The notes under the pieces were generated by a model, which was given only the letters and a program-made list of their open reading frames with translations, ran no database searches and was not told where the DNA came from. A DNA stretch of 64,000 nt from an uncultured Subdoligranulum sp. (GTDB taxonomy: Bacteria; Bacillota; Clostridia; Oscillospirales; Ruminococcaceae), in NCBI RefSeq assembly GCF_963931595.1, contig NZ_OZ007030.1, forward strand, positions 2,720,481 to 2,784,480, written 5' to 3'. The position numbers and the translations under genes are program-made. Of this stretch, positions 27,193 through 35,480 are shown one piece after another; within the stretch, counting starts at the first letter, position 1, and the number at the start of each line of letters is the position of its first letter.

Positions 27193-27364
27193 GGCAGCCG
27201 CCGAGACTTAAGAAAATAAACCGGGGATGCTTCCAAAACGAAGAACGGGCCTTGGATGCAAAAGAAAATAAAGTTTTCCTTCGTCATGCTGCCCAAAAAC
27301 GGTGGAAAACCTCCGGCGCCGGACGGGCAAGGCTCCAAAAAATGGCAAAAGCGGCAATTTTCTC
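27193..27364. other. Intergenic region without recognised gene
   Basis: About 170 bases between the rsmI and amt promoters. Purine-rich, with no coding signal and no hairpin that I can pair convincingly. Confidence 0.4.
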
Positions 27365-27393
27365 TTGACCGGGCGCATAGGGTGTGCTAGCAT
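27365..27393 (+). promoter_or_regulatory. Promoter of the Amt-PII fusion gene
   Basis: TTGACC, 17 bases, TAGCAT, with a TGTGC extension. It would give a leader of roughly 85 bases that contains the terminator at 27419. Confidence 0.65.
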
Positions 27394-27418
27394 AAACGCA
27401 ACGAAACAAACGGCAAAG

Positions 27419-27454
27419 GCGCCGGACAGAGAAAACTCTGTCCGGCGCTTTTTT
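27419..27454 (+). terminator. Terminator/attenuator in the amt leader
   Basis: A perfect 13-bp stem GCGCCGGACAGAG with an AAAA loop and six T residues, between the likely amt promoter and the amt start codon. No plus-strand gene lies upstream, so it can only affect amt. See findings. Confidence 0.8.
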
Positions 27455-27486
27455 CGGTTTGTGGGGTAATGAAAGGGGTTATGTGT

Positions 27487-29202
27487 ATGTACAACTCGGC
27501 AGACGTTACATGGACACTGGTTGCGGCGTTCATGGTCTTCTTCATGCAGGCAGGCTTCGCCCTTTGCGAAGCGGGCCTGACCCGTGCCAAGAATACCGGC
27601 AATATTCTGATGAAGAATATGATGGATTTCTGTATCGGCACGCCCTGCTACTGGCTGGTTGGCTTCGGTGTGATGTTTGCGGGCACCGGCGCCTTCATCG
27701 GCGGTTTTGATCCGTTCATCCAGGGCAGCTACGATTTCGGCGGCCTGCCGCTGTGGGTCTACGTGGTGTTCCAGACTGTGTTCTGCGCCACCGCCGCCAC
27801 CATCGTTTCCGGCTCCATGGCAGAGCGCACCAAGTTCAGCGCCTACTGCCTCTACTCTGCGGCCATCAGCCTCATCGTCTACCCCATCTCCGGCCACTGG
27901 ATCTGGGGCGGAGGCTGGCTGAGCCAGCTGGGCTTCCATGACTTCGCCGGTTCCACGGCCGTCCACTTCGTCGGCGGCGTCACCGCCTGCCTGGGCGCCT
28001 GGATGCTGGGTCCCCGTATCGGCAAGTACGGCAAGGACGGCAGGGCCCGCGCCATCCCCGGCCACAACCTGACCGCCATGGCCCTCGGCGTCTTCATCCT
28101 CTGGTTCTGCTGGTTCGGCTTCAACGGCGGCTCCACCGTCTCCATGACCGGTGACGACACCATGGTCTCCGCCGGCCTCATCTGCTTCAACACCAACCTG
28201 GCCGCCGCCCTCGCCACCTGTGCGGCCCTCATCACCACCTGGGTGCGCTACGGCAAGCCCGATGTCTCCCTGACCTTCAACGGCGCGCTGGCCGGCCTCG
28301 TCGCCATCACCGCCGGCTGCGACATGGTTGACCCGTTCGGCGCTGCCATCATCGGCATCGTTGCCGGTGTCCTGGTGGTCTTCTCCGTGGAATTCTTCGA
28401 CAACGTGGCCAAGATCGATGACCCCGTCGGTGCGGTCTCCGTCCACTGCGTCAACGGTGCCTGGGGCACTCTCGCCACCGGCCTGTTCTCCACCAGCCAG
28501 GGCGTCTTCTACGGCCACGGCTTCACCTTCTTCGGCATCCAGGTGCTGGGCGTTGTCAGCGTTCTGGTCTGGGTCCTGGTTGCCATGTTCATCATCTTCA
28601 CCCTCATCAAGAAGACCGTCGGCCTGCGCGTCACCCAGCAGGAAGAGATCGACGGCCTGGATATGCATGAACACGGCCTGGCCAGCGCTTACGCCGGCTT
28701 CGCCATCAGCGACGCTACTTACGCCGAACTGGACGTGAACGAAAACACCGACCTGGGCGAGGAGGATCTCGCCAAGGCCAGCCCCGCCCAGGTGGCGGCG
28801 GCCGTCAAGGTCCAGAAGGAGGCTCCGCTGCCTGCTGATCTGGACAGCGGTATGCACAAGGTTTCCATCATCGTCCAGCTGGCCAAGTTCGACGCCCTGA
28901 AACAGGCGCTGAACAAGGTGGGCGTCACCGGCATGACCGTCACCCAGGTCATGGGCTGCGGCCTCCAGAAGGGCAGCGGCGAGAAATACCGCGGCGCCGA
29001 AGTGGATGCCACTTTGCTGCCCAAGGTCAAGGTGGAAGTGGTCATCAGCAAGATCCCCGTGGAGACCATCATCGACGCGGCCACCAAGGCGCTGTACACC
29101 GGTCATATCGGCGACGGCAAGATCTTCGTCTACAACGTGGCGAAGGTTGTCAAGGTCCGCACCGGCGAGCAGGACTACGCGGCCCTGCAGGATGTGGAGT
29201 AA
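27487..29202 (+). CDS. amt: Ammonium transporter fused to a PII signalling domain
   Basis: A 571-residue fusion. Residues 1 to about 400 are a complete Amt/MEP channel: eleven hydrophobic segments, with YNSADVTWTLVAAFMVFFMQ at the start and the family motifs DFAGSTAVHFVGG and VHCVNGAWGTLATG. After a cytoplasmic linker (about 400-455) comes a full GlnK/PII domain (about 456-571), starting MHKVSIIVQLAKFDAL. It keeps the T-loop tyrosine region KYRGAE, LPKVKVEVV and the ATP/2-oxoglutarate-site GDGKIFV. PII normally plugs Amt from the cytosol in response to nitrogen status; here it would be tethered. Start ATG 27487 has AAAGGGG at 8 bases; ATGs at 27469 and 27481 are too close to ribosome sites. 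Confidence 0.93.
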   Translation: MYNSADVTWTLVAAFMVFFMQAGFALCEAGLTRAKNTGNILMKNMMDFCIGTPCYWLVGFGVMFAGTGAFIGGFDPFIQGSYDFGGLPLWVYVVFQTVFCATAATIVSGSMAERTKFSAYCLYSAAISLIVYPISGHWIWGGGWLSQLGFHDFAGSTAVHFVGGVTACLGAWMLGPRIGKYGKDGRARAIPGHNLTAMALGVFILWFCWFGFNGGSTVSMTGDDTMVSAGLICFNTNLAAALATCAALITTWVRYGKPDVSLTFNGALAGLVAITAGCDMVDPFGAAIIGIVAGVLVVFSVEFFDNVAKIDDPVGAVSVHCVNGAWGTLATGLFSTSQGVFYGHGFTFFGIQVLGVVSVLVWVLVAMFIIFTLIKKTVGLRVTQQEEIDGLDMHEHGLASAYAGFAISDATYAELDVNENTDLGEEDLAKASPAQVAAAVKVQKEAPLPADLDSGMHKVSIIVQLAKFDALKQALNKVGVTGMTVTQVMGCGLQKGSGEKYRGAEVDATLLPKVKVEVVISKIPVETIIDAATKALYTGHIGDGKIFVYNVAKVVKVRTGEQDYAALQDVE

Positions 29203-29231
29203 ACTTCCTCTCTATTTACAATCGCATACAC

Positions 29232-29265
29232 AAAGAGGGACGGCCCCGCGGGGCCGTCCCTCTTT
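29232..29265 (+). terminator. Terminator of amt
   Basis: AAAGAGGGACGGCCCC/GGGGCCGTCCCTCTTT stem 30 bases after the amt stop codon. Confidence 0.85.
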
Positions 29266-29322
29266 GGTTTGTCTTGCGCAAAGGGGCAACCGTCACCTTC
29301 CTATTATAATAGGAAAGAACGC

Positions 29323-29835
29323 TCATTCCCCGGTCAGCGCGGCGTTCATCACGTCCAGCTGTTCCGGCACGTCGGTCAGGTCCATGGCGGAAAAGTCCGT
29401 CGTCACCCCGGCGTCGTCCAGCAGCCCCTGCTGGCTGTCCAGGTCCTGGCAGATGCCCTCGGCGCAGGCGTACACCCCCGGCCAGTTGGCGTCCAGCGTG
29501 GCCTGGCTGCTCTCGTCAAGACTCTGCTGCCAGGCGGCGGTCTCGCCCCCCAGATCGGCGGGCACATCCTCTTCCGCCAGATAGACCACCAGGTCCGCCG
29601 CCGCGATGGCCGTCTTCAGGCTGCCGCCCGCACTGTCCACCTCGTAGGCAATGCAGCCGTTCAGCACCACCGTAAGCGTCTTGCCGGTGGCCGCGGCACT
29701 CTCCGCCGTGGCGGCCGGAACCGAGGCGGGGGCGCTCTCCGCCGTAGCCGTCTGTGCCGCGGAAGTCCCCGGCAGCCCGGCACAGCCCGCCAGCAGCACA
29801 CACCCCGCCAGCAATCCGCAGATCTTACCCTTCAT
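29323..29835 (-). CDS. Lipoprotein of unknown function
   Basis: A 170-residue protein with a type II signal peptide MKGKICGLLAGCVLLAGC (lipobox LLAGC, Cys18 acylated) and an Ala/Thr/Ser-rich linker (about 22-50). The small acidic domain that follows contains GKTLTVVLNGCIAYEVDS and many Asp residues. No catalytic motif recognised. A GGGAGGGG ribosome site precedes the ATG. It stands alone between convergent amt and the divergent aminopeptidase gene. The mature domain looks like other Oscillospiraceae lipoproteins of similar size, but I cannot assign a family. Confidence 0.7.
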   Translation of the reverse strand: MKGKICGLLAGCVLLAGCAGLPGTSAAQTATAESAPASVPAATAESAAATGKTLTVVLNGCIAYEVDSAGGSLKTAIAAADLVVYLAEEDVPADLGGETAAWQQSLDESSQATLDANWPGVYACAEGICQDLDSQQGLLDDAGVTTDFSAMDLTDVPEQLDVMNAALTGE

Positions 29836-29917
29836 ACAAACCCCTCCCGTGTTTCCATACTATGCGGGGCACCTGGCCCCTGCCACCACTATACCCCGAA
29901 AATTCTCCCGTTGCAAC

Positions 29918-29946
29918 TTGCCCGCCGCAGGTATTTGCGGTAGAAT
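29918..29946 (+). promoter_or_regulatory. Promoter of the aminopeptidase operon
   Basis: TTGCCC, 17 bases, TAGAAT, 58 bases before the ATG. Confidence 0.65.
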
Positions 29947-30004
29947 GTAGGAAGAACCCCGGGCGCCGTGGCGTGCCGGGAGAGTGAGAGGGAGAAATTG
30001 ACGT

Positions 30005-31303
30005 ATGATCGACGATCTGTTTGAATTTTTGCAGGAGGGCGTGACCCCCTACCATGCGGCGGCCACGGCGGCGGCCTGGCTGGACGCGGCGGGCTTCACC
30101 CGTCTGGAGGAGGCCGACTACTGGAACCTGGAACCGGGCAAGGGGTACTACCTCCTGCGCAACGGTTCCGCCGTGGTGGCCTGGCGCATTCCCGCCCATG
30201 CCATCGGCGGGTGGCGCATCACGGCCAGCCACAGCGACGCCCCGGGCTGGAAGATCAAGTCCGACGCCGTGACGAATGACGGCTGCCGCCGCCTGAGCGT
30301 GGAGGGCTACGGCGGCATGAATATGGCCTCCTGGCTGGACCGCCCCCTGACGGTGGCCGGCCGGGTGCTGGTGCGCACCGCCGACGGGGTGGAGACCCGC
30401 CTTGTCCACTTTGACCGGGACCTCCTGGTGATTCCGTCCCTGGCCATCCACATGCAGCGCAACGTGAACAAGGGCCACGAGTACAACCCCCAGATCGACA
30501 TGCAGCCCCTGTGGGGCCCCGAGGCGGGCCGCACCCTCACCGACCTGCTCTGTGAGGAGCTGGGGGTGGAGGAAGGGGACATCCTCGACCGGGATCTCCA
30601 GCTGGTGACCCGCCAGGCCCCCACCCAGATCGGCCCCGACGGGGAGTACTTCATGGCCCCCCGCATCGACGACCTGGAATGCGCCGCCACCACCCTGCTG
30701 GGCTTCATCGACGCTTCCGCCGAGACGGACAGCGCCTGCGCCCCCGTCTGGGCGATGCTCGATAACGAGGAGGTGGGTTCCTCCAGCCGGCAGGGCGCCC
30801 AGAGCAGCTTCCTGCGGGACGTGCTGGACCGGATTCTGGAATCCATCCCCCACAGCGCCCAGATGGAACACCGGGCGCTGGCCAACAGCTTTCTGCTCAG
30901 CGCCGACAACGGCCACGCCACCCATCCCAACTTCCCGGCCAAGAGCGACCCGGCGGCTCCCGTGCGGCTGGGGGGCGGCGTGCTGCTCAAATACAACGCC
31001 AGCCAGAAATATACGACCAACGCCCTGAGCGGCGGTATCTTCCGGGCCATCTGCGAGAAGGCCGGCGTCAAGGTGCAGACCTTCTCGAACCGCGCCGACG
31101 AGGCGGGCGGCAGCACGCTGGGCAATCTCCAGAGCCATTCGCTGCCCATCCCCATGGCGGACATTGGCCTGCCCCAGCTGGCCATGCACTCCGCTGTGGA
31201 GACCGCCGCGGTGTCCGACGCCGAGGCCATGGTCAGGGCGGTGGCGGCCTTCTACCGGGTGCATCTGCGGGCGCTGGGCGACGGCGTCTATACGCTGGAA
31301 TGA
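30005..31303 (+). CDS. M18 family aminopeptidase (aspartyl aminopeptidase type)
   Basis: A 432-residue cytoplasmic dizinc exopeptidase that removes N-terminal acidic or other residues from peptides. Metal and catalytic segments are all visible: ASHSDAPGWK (about 77-86, first metal His), RIDDLECA (bridging Asp, about 220-227), MLDNEEVGSSS (catalytic and metal Glu, about 253-263), the insertion-domain SADNGHATHPNF (about 300-311), and a C-terminal MHSAVET with the last metal His. Length is normal for M18. The ATG follows GGGAGAAATTGACGT. Its stop codon overlaps the GluQ-RS start, so both are translated from one message. Confidence 0.94.
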   Translation: MIDDLFEFLQEGVTPYHAAATAAAWLDAAGFTRLEEADYWNLEPGKGYYLLRNGSAVVAWRIPAHAIGGWRITASHSDAPGWKIKSDAVTNDGCRRLSVEGYGGMNMASWLDRPLTVAGRVLVRTADGVETRLVHFDRDLLVIPSLAIHMQRNVNKGHEYNPQIDMQPLWGPEAGRTLTDLLCEELGVEEGDILDRDLQLVTRQAPTQIGPDGEYFMAPRIDDLECAATTLLGFIDASAETDSACAPVWAMLDNEEVGSSSRQGAQSSFLRDVLDRILESIPHSAQMEHRALANSFLLSADNGHATHPNFPAKSDPAAPVRLGGGVLLKYNASQKYTTNALSGGIFRAICEKAGVKVQTFSNRADEAGGSTLGNLQSHSLPIPMADIGLPQLAMHSAVETAAVSDAEAMVRAVAAFYRVHLRALGDGVYTLE

Positions 31304-32220
31304 CCACCGGTCGCTACGCACCCAGCCCCAGCGGACGGATGCACCTGGGGAATCTGCTCTGCTGTCTGCTGGCCTGGCTCAGTGCCAAAAGCCAGGGCGG
31401 TCAGGTGCTGCTGCGCATCGAGGACCTGGACACCCTGCGGTGTCCCCGGGTCTACGCCGATGCCATCATCGACGATCTGCAGTGGCTGGGCCTGGCCGCC
31501 GATGGCCCCGAACCGCCCCTCTACCAGAGCGAGAGGTCGGAAATTTACCAGTATTATTATAACAAGCTGGCCGACCGGGGGCTGGTCTATCCCTGCTTTT
31601 GCAGCCGCAGCCAGCTCCACGCCGCCAGCGCCCCCCACCGCAGCGATGGCCAGGTGGTCTACGCCGGCACCTGCCGGAATCTGACGCCCGAACAGGTGGC
31701 CGAAAAGGCGAAGACCCGCGCCCCCGCCTGGCGGGTGCAGGTGCCCGACGAGGTCATCGGCTTCACCGACGGCCACATGGGCTATTATGCCGAAAATCTC
31801 GCCCGGGACTGCGGCGACTTCTACCTGCGCCGGGCGGACGGCGTGTTCGCCTACCAGCTGGCTGTCGTCGTGGACGACGCCCTCATGGGGGTCACCGAGG
31901 TGGTGCGGGGCAGTGACCTGCTCTCCAGCACGCCGCGGCAGCTCTGGCTCTACCGGGAACTGGGCCTGACGGCCCCCCGCTTTTACCACCTGCCCCTGCT
32001 GCTGGCCGCCGACGGACGGCGGCTCTCCAAGCGGGACGGCGACCAGAGCCTCGAACACCTGCGGGCAAAGTATGCCCCCGAGGAAGTGGTGGGCAAACTG
32101 GCCTACGCCTGCGGCTTGCAGGACGCACCCCGCCCCGCCGCCCCGGCGGACCTGGTGGCGGATTTCAGCTGGGGGCGGGTGCCAAAACATGACATCCTTT
32201 TGCCGGAAAACCTGTTTTAA
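31300..32220 (+). CDS. gluQ: Glutamyl-Q tRNA(Asp) synthetase-like protein (truncated GluRS paralogue)
   Basis: A 306-residue class I synthetase core lacking an anticodon-binding domain. Known role of GluQ-RS: activation of glutamate and its transfer to queuosine in tRNA-Asp. Seen: the HIGH-type motif APSPSGRMHLGN (about 6-17), RIEDLDTLR, zinc ligands in PCFCSRSQL and the later CR pair, and the KMSKS-type loop RRLSKRDGDQSL (about 243-254). It overlaps the M18 gene by 4 bases at the start codon. No queuosine biosynthesis genes are present in the window, so the queuosine role rests on family membership. The zinc-site Cys and Tyr pattern supports GluQ-RS rather than a GltX fragment. Confidence 0.88.
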   Translation: MTTGRYAPSPSGRMHLGNLLCCLLAWLSAKSQGGQVLLRIEDLDTLRCPRVYADAIIDDLQWLGLAADGPEPPLYQSERSEIYQYYYNKLADRGLVYPCFCSRSQLHAASAPHRSDGQVVYAGTCRNLTPEQVAEKAKTRAPAWRVQVPDEVIGFTDGHMGYYAENLARDCGDFYLRRADGVFAYQLAVVVDDALMGVTEVVRGSDLLSSTPRQLWLYRELGLTAPRFYHLPLLLAADGRRLSKRDGDQSLEHLRAKYAPEEVVGKLAYACGLQDAPRPAAPADLVADFSWGRVPKHDILLPENLF

Positions 32221-32274
32221 TGGGGGAAAGGGCTGACAAACCGCCCCCTCTTGCAGAAAAAGGAGTTCTCCACG

Positions 32275-34842
32275 ATGCAACGCTATGAAATCACCGGCAT
32301 GAGCTGCGCCGCTTGTGCCAGTCATCTGGAAAAAGCCGTGGCGGCGGTGCCCGGCGTGCAGTCGGTGTCGGTCAGCCTGCTGACCAACTCGATGCAGGTG
32401 GAAACCGCCCCCGATGCCGACGAAACCGCCCTGCAAAAACGCATCTGCCGGGCGGTGGAATCCGCCGGCTACGGTGCGGTGCCCGCCGACGATACCCTGG
32501 ACGGCGCCCTGGACGACACCGATACCCCCCGCCTGAAAAAGCGGCTGGTGCACAGCCTCTGCTTCCTGGTGCCGCTGATGTACCTTTCCATGGGGCATAT
32601 GATCGGTCTGCCGCTGCCGCCTTTCCTGGAAGGGGGCGGGGCCGGGGCGCTGGTCTACGGCCTTTTGCAGCTGGCGCTGACGCTGCCGGTCTGCTGGATC
32701 AACCGGGCATTCTTTATCAGCGGCTGGAACGGCCTGCGCACCAAAGCCCCCGGCATGGACGCCCTGGTCTCCCTCGGCGCCGGGGCGGCGCTGGTCTACG
32801 GCGTCTTTGCTTTGATTATGATGGCGGTGGGGCTGGGCGCCGGGGACGAGGCCATGGTGCTCCAGTACCGCCACGACCTCTACTTTGAGTCGGCGGCCAT
32901 GATTTTAACGCTCATCACGGTGGGCAAGACGCTGGAAGCCTACAGCAAGGGCCGCACCACCGATGCCCTCAAGAGCCTTATGCAGCTCACCCCCCAGACC
33001 GCCACGGTATTGCGGGACGGCAAGGCCGTCACGGTGCCGGTGAGCGAGGTGGCGGTGGGGGACATCTTCTTCGTCAAGCCCGGCGAGGCCGTCCCGGTGG
33101 ACGGCACGGTGGCGGAGGGCGTGTCCAGCGTCAACGAGGCCGCCCTCACCGGCGAGAGCATGCCGGTGGACAAGTTCCCCGGTTCCCCGGTGAGCGCCGC
33201 CACCATCAACCAGAACGGCGCCCTGGCCTGCCGGGCCGAGCGCGTGGGCCAGGATACGACGCTCTCCCAGGTCATCCGTCTGGTGCGGGACGCCGCTGCC
33301 ACCAAGGCGCCCCTGGCCAAGACCGCCGACAAGGTATCGGCCATCTTTGTGCCTGCCGTCATCGCCATCGCGGTGGTGACCTTCCTGGTCTGGCTGCTGC
33401 TGGGCCAGACCCTCGCCTGGGCGCTGGCCCGGGGCATCTCGGTGCTGGTCATCAGCTGTCCCTGCGCTCTGGGCCTTGCCACCCCGGTGGCCATCATGGT
33501 GGGCAGCGGCGTGGGCGCCAAACACGGCATTCTTTTTAAAACCGCCGCCAGTCTTGAAACCACCGGCTACACCGACACGGTGCTGCTGGACAAGACCGGC
33601 ACCATCACCACCGGCGAGCCCAGTGTGGTGCAGATCGTGGGCACCCGCCGCGTGCCGGAAAAGTTCCTGCTCAGCATGGCGGCGGGGCTGGAACTGCAGA
33701 GCGAACATCCCCTGGCCCGGGCGATCCTCCAGCGGGCCCAGGACGACAAGATCAAGTACACCGCCGTGGCCAACTTTGAGGCGGTGCCCGGCCAGGGACT
33801 GCGGGGCAAGGTGGCCGGCAAGGTCATTGCGGGCGGCAACGCCGATTTCATCCGCACCACCTGCGTGCTGCCCCCCGACCTGGAGGAAGCCGGCGAGAAG
33901 ATGAGCAAAAACGGCATCACGCCGCTCTATTTCTCGCTGGCGGGCAGCCCGGCGGGCGTCATCGGTGTCTCCGACGTGGTGAAAAAGACCTCGGCGGCGG
34001 CCATCGCCCGCATGAAGGCCCTGGGCCTCAACGTGGTGCTGCTCACCGGCGACAACGAAGCCACCGCCCGGCACATCGGCTCCATGGTGGGCCTGGACGC
34101 CGGCCATGTGGTGGCGGGGGTGCTGCCCGCCGGCAAGGAGGCGGAAGTCCGCCGCTGGCAGAAAAAGGGCCGGGTGGCCATGGTGGGGGACGGCATCAAC
34201 GATGCCCCCGCCCTGACCCGGGCCGAGACCGGCATTGCCATCGGCGCCGGGGCGGACGTGGCCCTGGATGCCGCCGACGTGGTGCTGGTGCGCAGCGACC
34301 TGGAAGACGTGCCGGCCGCGGTGCGGCTCTCCCGGGCCGTGGTGCGCAACATCCACGAAAACCTCTTCTGGGCGTTTTTCTACAACGCCATCTGCATTCC
34401 GCTGGCAGCGGGCATCTTCACGGGGCTGGGCATTACCCTGAATCCCATGATTGCCGCGGCGGCCATGAGCCTTTCCAGCGTCTGTGTGGTGGCCAACGCC
34501 CTGCGGCTCAACACCTTTGATCCCCGCGACGCCGGTCACGACGCGCCGCCCAAGCACAAGGCACCGTCCCGCCAGGCCCCGGCCTGCACGGAGGCCTGCC
34601 CGGTACGACCCCAACAGGAGGTAAAAACCATGACGAAAACCATGCATATTGAGGGCATGATGTGTGCCCACTGCGAAGCCACCGTGAAGAAGGCGCTGGA
34701 GGCGCTGGACGGGGTGGCCTCTGCCGATGTCAGCCACGAGGCGGGCACGGCGGTGGTGACCCTGACCCATGCGGTGGACGATGCTGCCCTGAAGGCCGCG
34801 GTGGAGGCAAAGGACTACACCGTCACGGGCATCGAAGGATGA
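32275..34842 (+). CDS. copA: Copper-exporting P1B-type ATPase with a C-terminal CopZ domain
   Basis: An 855-residue pump that exports Cu(I) from the cytosol. Order: N-terminal heavy-metal domain with GMSCAAC (about 6-12), eight membrane helices, actuator TGES, transmembrane copper site SCPCALGLATP (about 395-405), phosphorylation motif DKTGTITTG (about 439-447), HP locus SEHPLAR and the hinge GDGINDAP (about 638-645). After the last helix a Pro/Lys linker leads to a second heavy-metal domain with IEGMMCAHC (about 794). That domain can also be made alone from an internal start (see next entry). AAAAAGGAG precedes ATG 32275. Operator sites for a copper regulator were not recognised. Confidence 0.96.
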   Translation: MQRYEITGMSCAACASHLEKAVAAVPGVQSVSVSLLTNSMQVETAPDADETALQKRICRAVESAGYGAVPADDTLDGALDDTDTPRLKKRLVHSLCFLVPLMYLSMGHMIGLPLPPFLEGGGAGALVYGLLQLALTLPVCWINRAFFISGWNGLRTKAPGMDALVSLGAGAALVYGVFALIMMAVGLGAGDEAMVLQYRHDLYFESAAMILTLITVGKTLEAYSKGRTTDALKSLMQLTPQTATVLRDGKAVTVPVSEVAVGDIFFVKPGEAVPVDGTVAEGVSSVNEAALTGESMPVDKFPGSPVSAATINQNGALACRAERVGQDTTLSQVIRLVRDAAATKAPLAKTADKVSAIFVPAVIAIAVVTFLVWLLLGQTLAWALARGISVLVISCPCALGLATPVAIMVGSGVGAKHGILFKTAASLETTGYTDTVLLDKTGTITTGEPSVVQIVGTRRVPEKFLLSMAAGLELQSEHPLARAILQRAQDDKIKYTAVANFEAVPGQGLRGKVAGKVIAGGNADFIRTTCVLPPDLEEAGEKMSKNGITPLYFSLAGSPAGVIGVSDVVKKTSAAAIARMKALGLNVVLLTGDNEATARHIGSMVGLDAGHVVAGVLPAGKEAEVRRWQKKGRVAMVGDGINDAPALTRAETGIAIGAGADVALDAADVVLVRSDLEDVPAAVRLSRAVVRNIHENLFWAFFYNAICIPLAAGIFTGLGITLNPMIAAAAMSLSSVCVVANALRLNTFDPRDAGHDAPPKHKAPSRQAPACTEACPVRPQQEVKTMTKTMHIEGMMCAHCEATVKKALEALDGVASADVSHEAGTAVVTLTHAVDDAALKAAVEAKDYTVTGIEG
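34630..34842 (+). CDS. copZ: Copper chaperone CopZ from an internal in-frame start in copA
   Basis: The last 70 codons of copA form a complete CopZ-type HMA domain, beginning MTKTMHIEGMMCAHCEATVK. Directly before this ATG, inside the copA reading frame, is a full AGGAGGT site with 7-base spacing. Inference: ribosomes can start here and release free CopZ, the soluble carrier that loads copper onto CopA, in addition to the fused form. The layout looks like two adjacent genes whose stop codon was lost. Known parallel: E. coli copA makes a short chaperone from the same message by frameshifting, though from its 5' end. Its stop overlaps the acylphosphatase start. Confidence 0.75.
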   Translation: MTKTMHIEGMMCAHCEATVKKALEALDGVASADVSHEAGTAVVTLTHAVDDAALKAAVEAKDYTVTGIEG

Positions 34843-35123
34843 GCGCGGTACGGCGGCGCTGGCGGTTCGAGGGCCGGGTGCAGGGGGTAGGGTTCCGGTA
34901 TTTTTCCTCCTGTGCGGCCCAGAATCTGGGCCTGACGGGCTGGGTGGCCAACAACTGGGACGGCAGCGTCACCCTGGAGGCCCAGGGCGAACCGGCACAG
35001 CTGGACAGGCTGGTGCCCATGATCGAGCGGACCTGCCGCTGGGGGCGCATCGAGAACATGACGGTGAAGAACATCCCCCTGGAGGAACACGAGTACGGTT
35101 TTTCGGAGCGCAGCGGGGACTGA
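34839..35123 (+). CDS. acyP: Acylphosphatase
   Basis: A 94-residue enzyme with the ferredoxin-like acylphosphatase fold, hydrolysing acyl phosphates such as carbamoyl or acetyl phosphate. Signature GRVQGVGFRYF (about 12-22) includes the catalytic Arg, and GWVANNWDGSVTLEAQG (about 34-50) supplies the catalytic Asn. Start ATG 34839 overlaps the copA stop codon (ATGA), giving translational coupling. Followed by a family A repeat. Confidence 0.95.
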   Translation: MSAVRRRWRFEGRVQGVGFRYFSSCAAQNLGLTGWVANNWDGSVTLEAQGEPAQLDRLVPMIERTCRWGRIENMTVKNIPLEEHEYGFSERSGD

Positions 35124-35160
35124 GTTACTTTCTTTATAAAGAAAGTAACCAAAGAAATTT
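35124..35160. repeat. Family A palindrome repeat
   Basis: GTTACTTTCTTTATAAAGAA palindrome with its tail AAAGAAATTTTAACC immediately after the acylphosphatase stop. Confidence 0.8.
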
Positions 35161-35168
35161 TAACCGAT

Positions 35169-35335
35169 TGTCCGGGAGGGAGCGGTAGAGGCAAAGTCCG
35201 CGCGCTGCCTTCATCGGGCGGCAACGGTAAGGCTTCTTTGCAAAGAAGGAACCGAAGAAACTCCAACCACATGTCCGGGGAAGGGCAGCGGCGGCAAGAC
35301 CCGCGCGCTGGCTTCATCGGGCGGCAGCGGCAACA
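35169..35335. repeat. Imperfect tandem repeat (about 103 bp) with a family A half-palindrome
   Basis: Two copies of a unit beginning TGTCCGGG and containing CGCGCGCTG, CTTCATCGGGCGGCA start at 35169 and 35272. The first is followed by CTTCTTTGCAAAGAAGGAAC and the CGAAGAAACTCCAACC tail. No gene. Confidence 0.75.
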
Positions 35336-35360
35336 TCACAACCCCTTACCGGGATACCGC

Positions 35361-35425
35361 CTGTAGGGCGGGGTCTTGACCCCGCCGTGTTCCCGGAACC
35401 GCCCTCCCGCGGGGGAATCCATTAC
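35361..35425. repeat. Family B repeat, right half divergent
   Basis: Left hairpin GGCGGGGTCTTGACCCCGCC is intact; the right hairpin is reduced to a CCCGCGGGGG stretch. Confidence 0.7.
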
Positions 35426-35427
35426 AA

Positions 35428-35465
35428 AACAAACCGGCATGGCCGTCTGGCCATGCCGGTTTGTT
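35428..35465. terminator. Bidirectional terminator
   Basis: AACAAACCGGCATGGCC/GGCCATGCCGGTTTGTT stem, 15 bases beyond the stop of the minus-strand membrane protein gene. Confidence 0.8.
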
Positions 35466-35480
35466 ACTATTATAATAAGA

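Noticed and set aside
27365-27454. ANTAR-type dual hairpin or glutamine riboswitch in the amt leader
   Set aside because: Only one hairpin with a four-base loop is present; the required paired hexaloops or riboswitch core are not seen.
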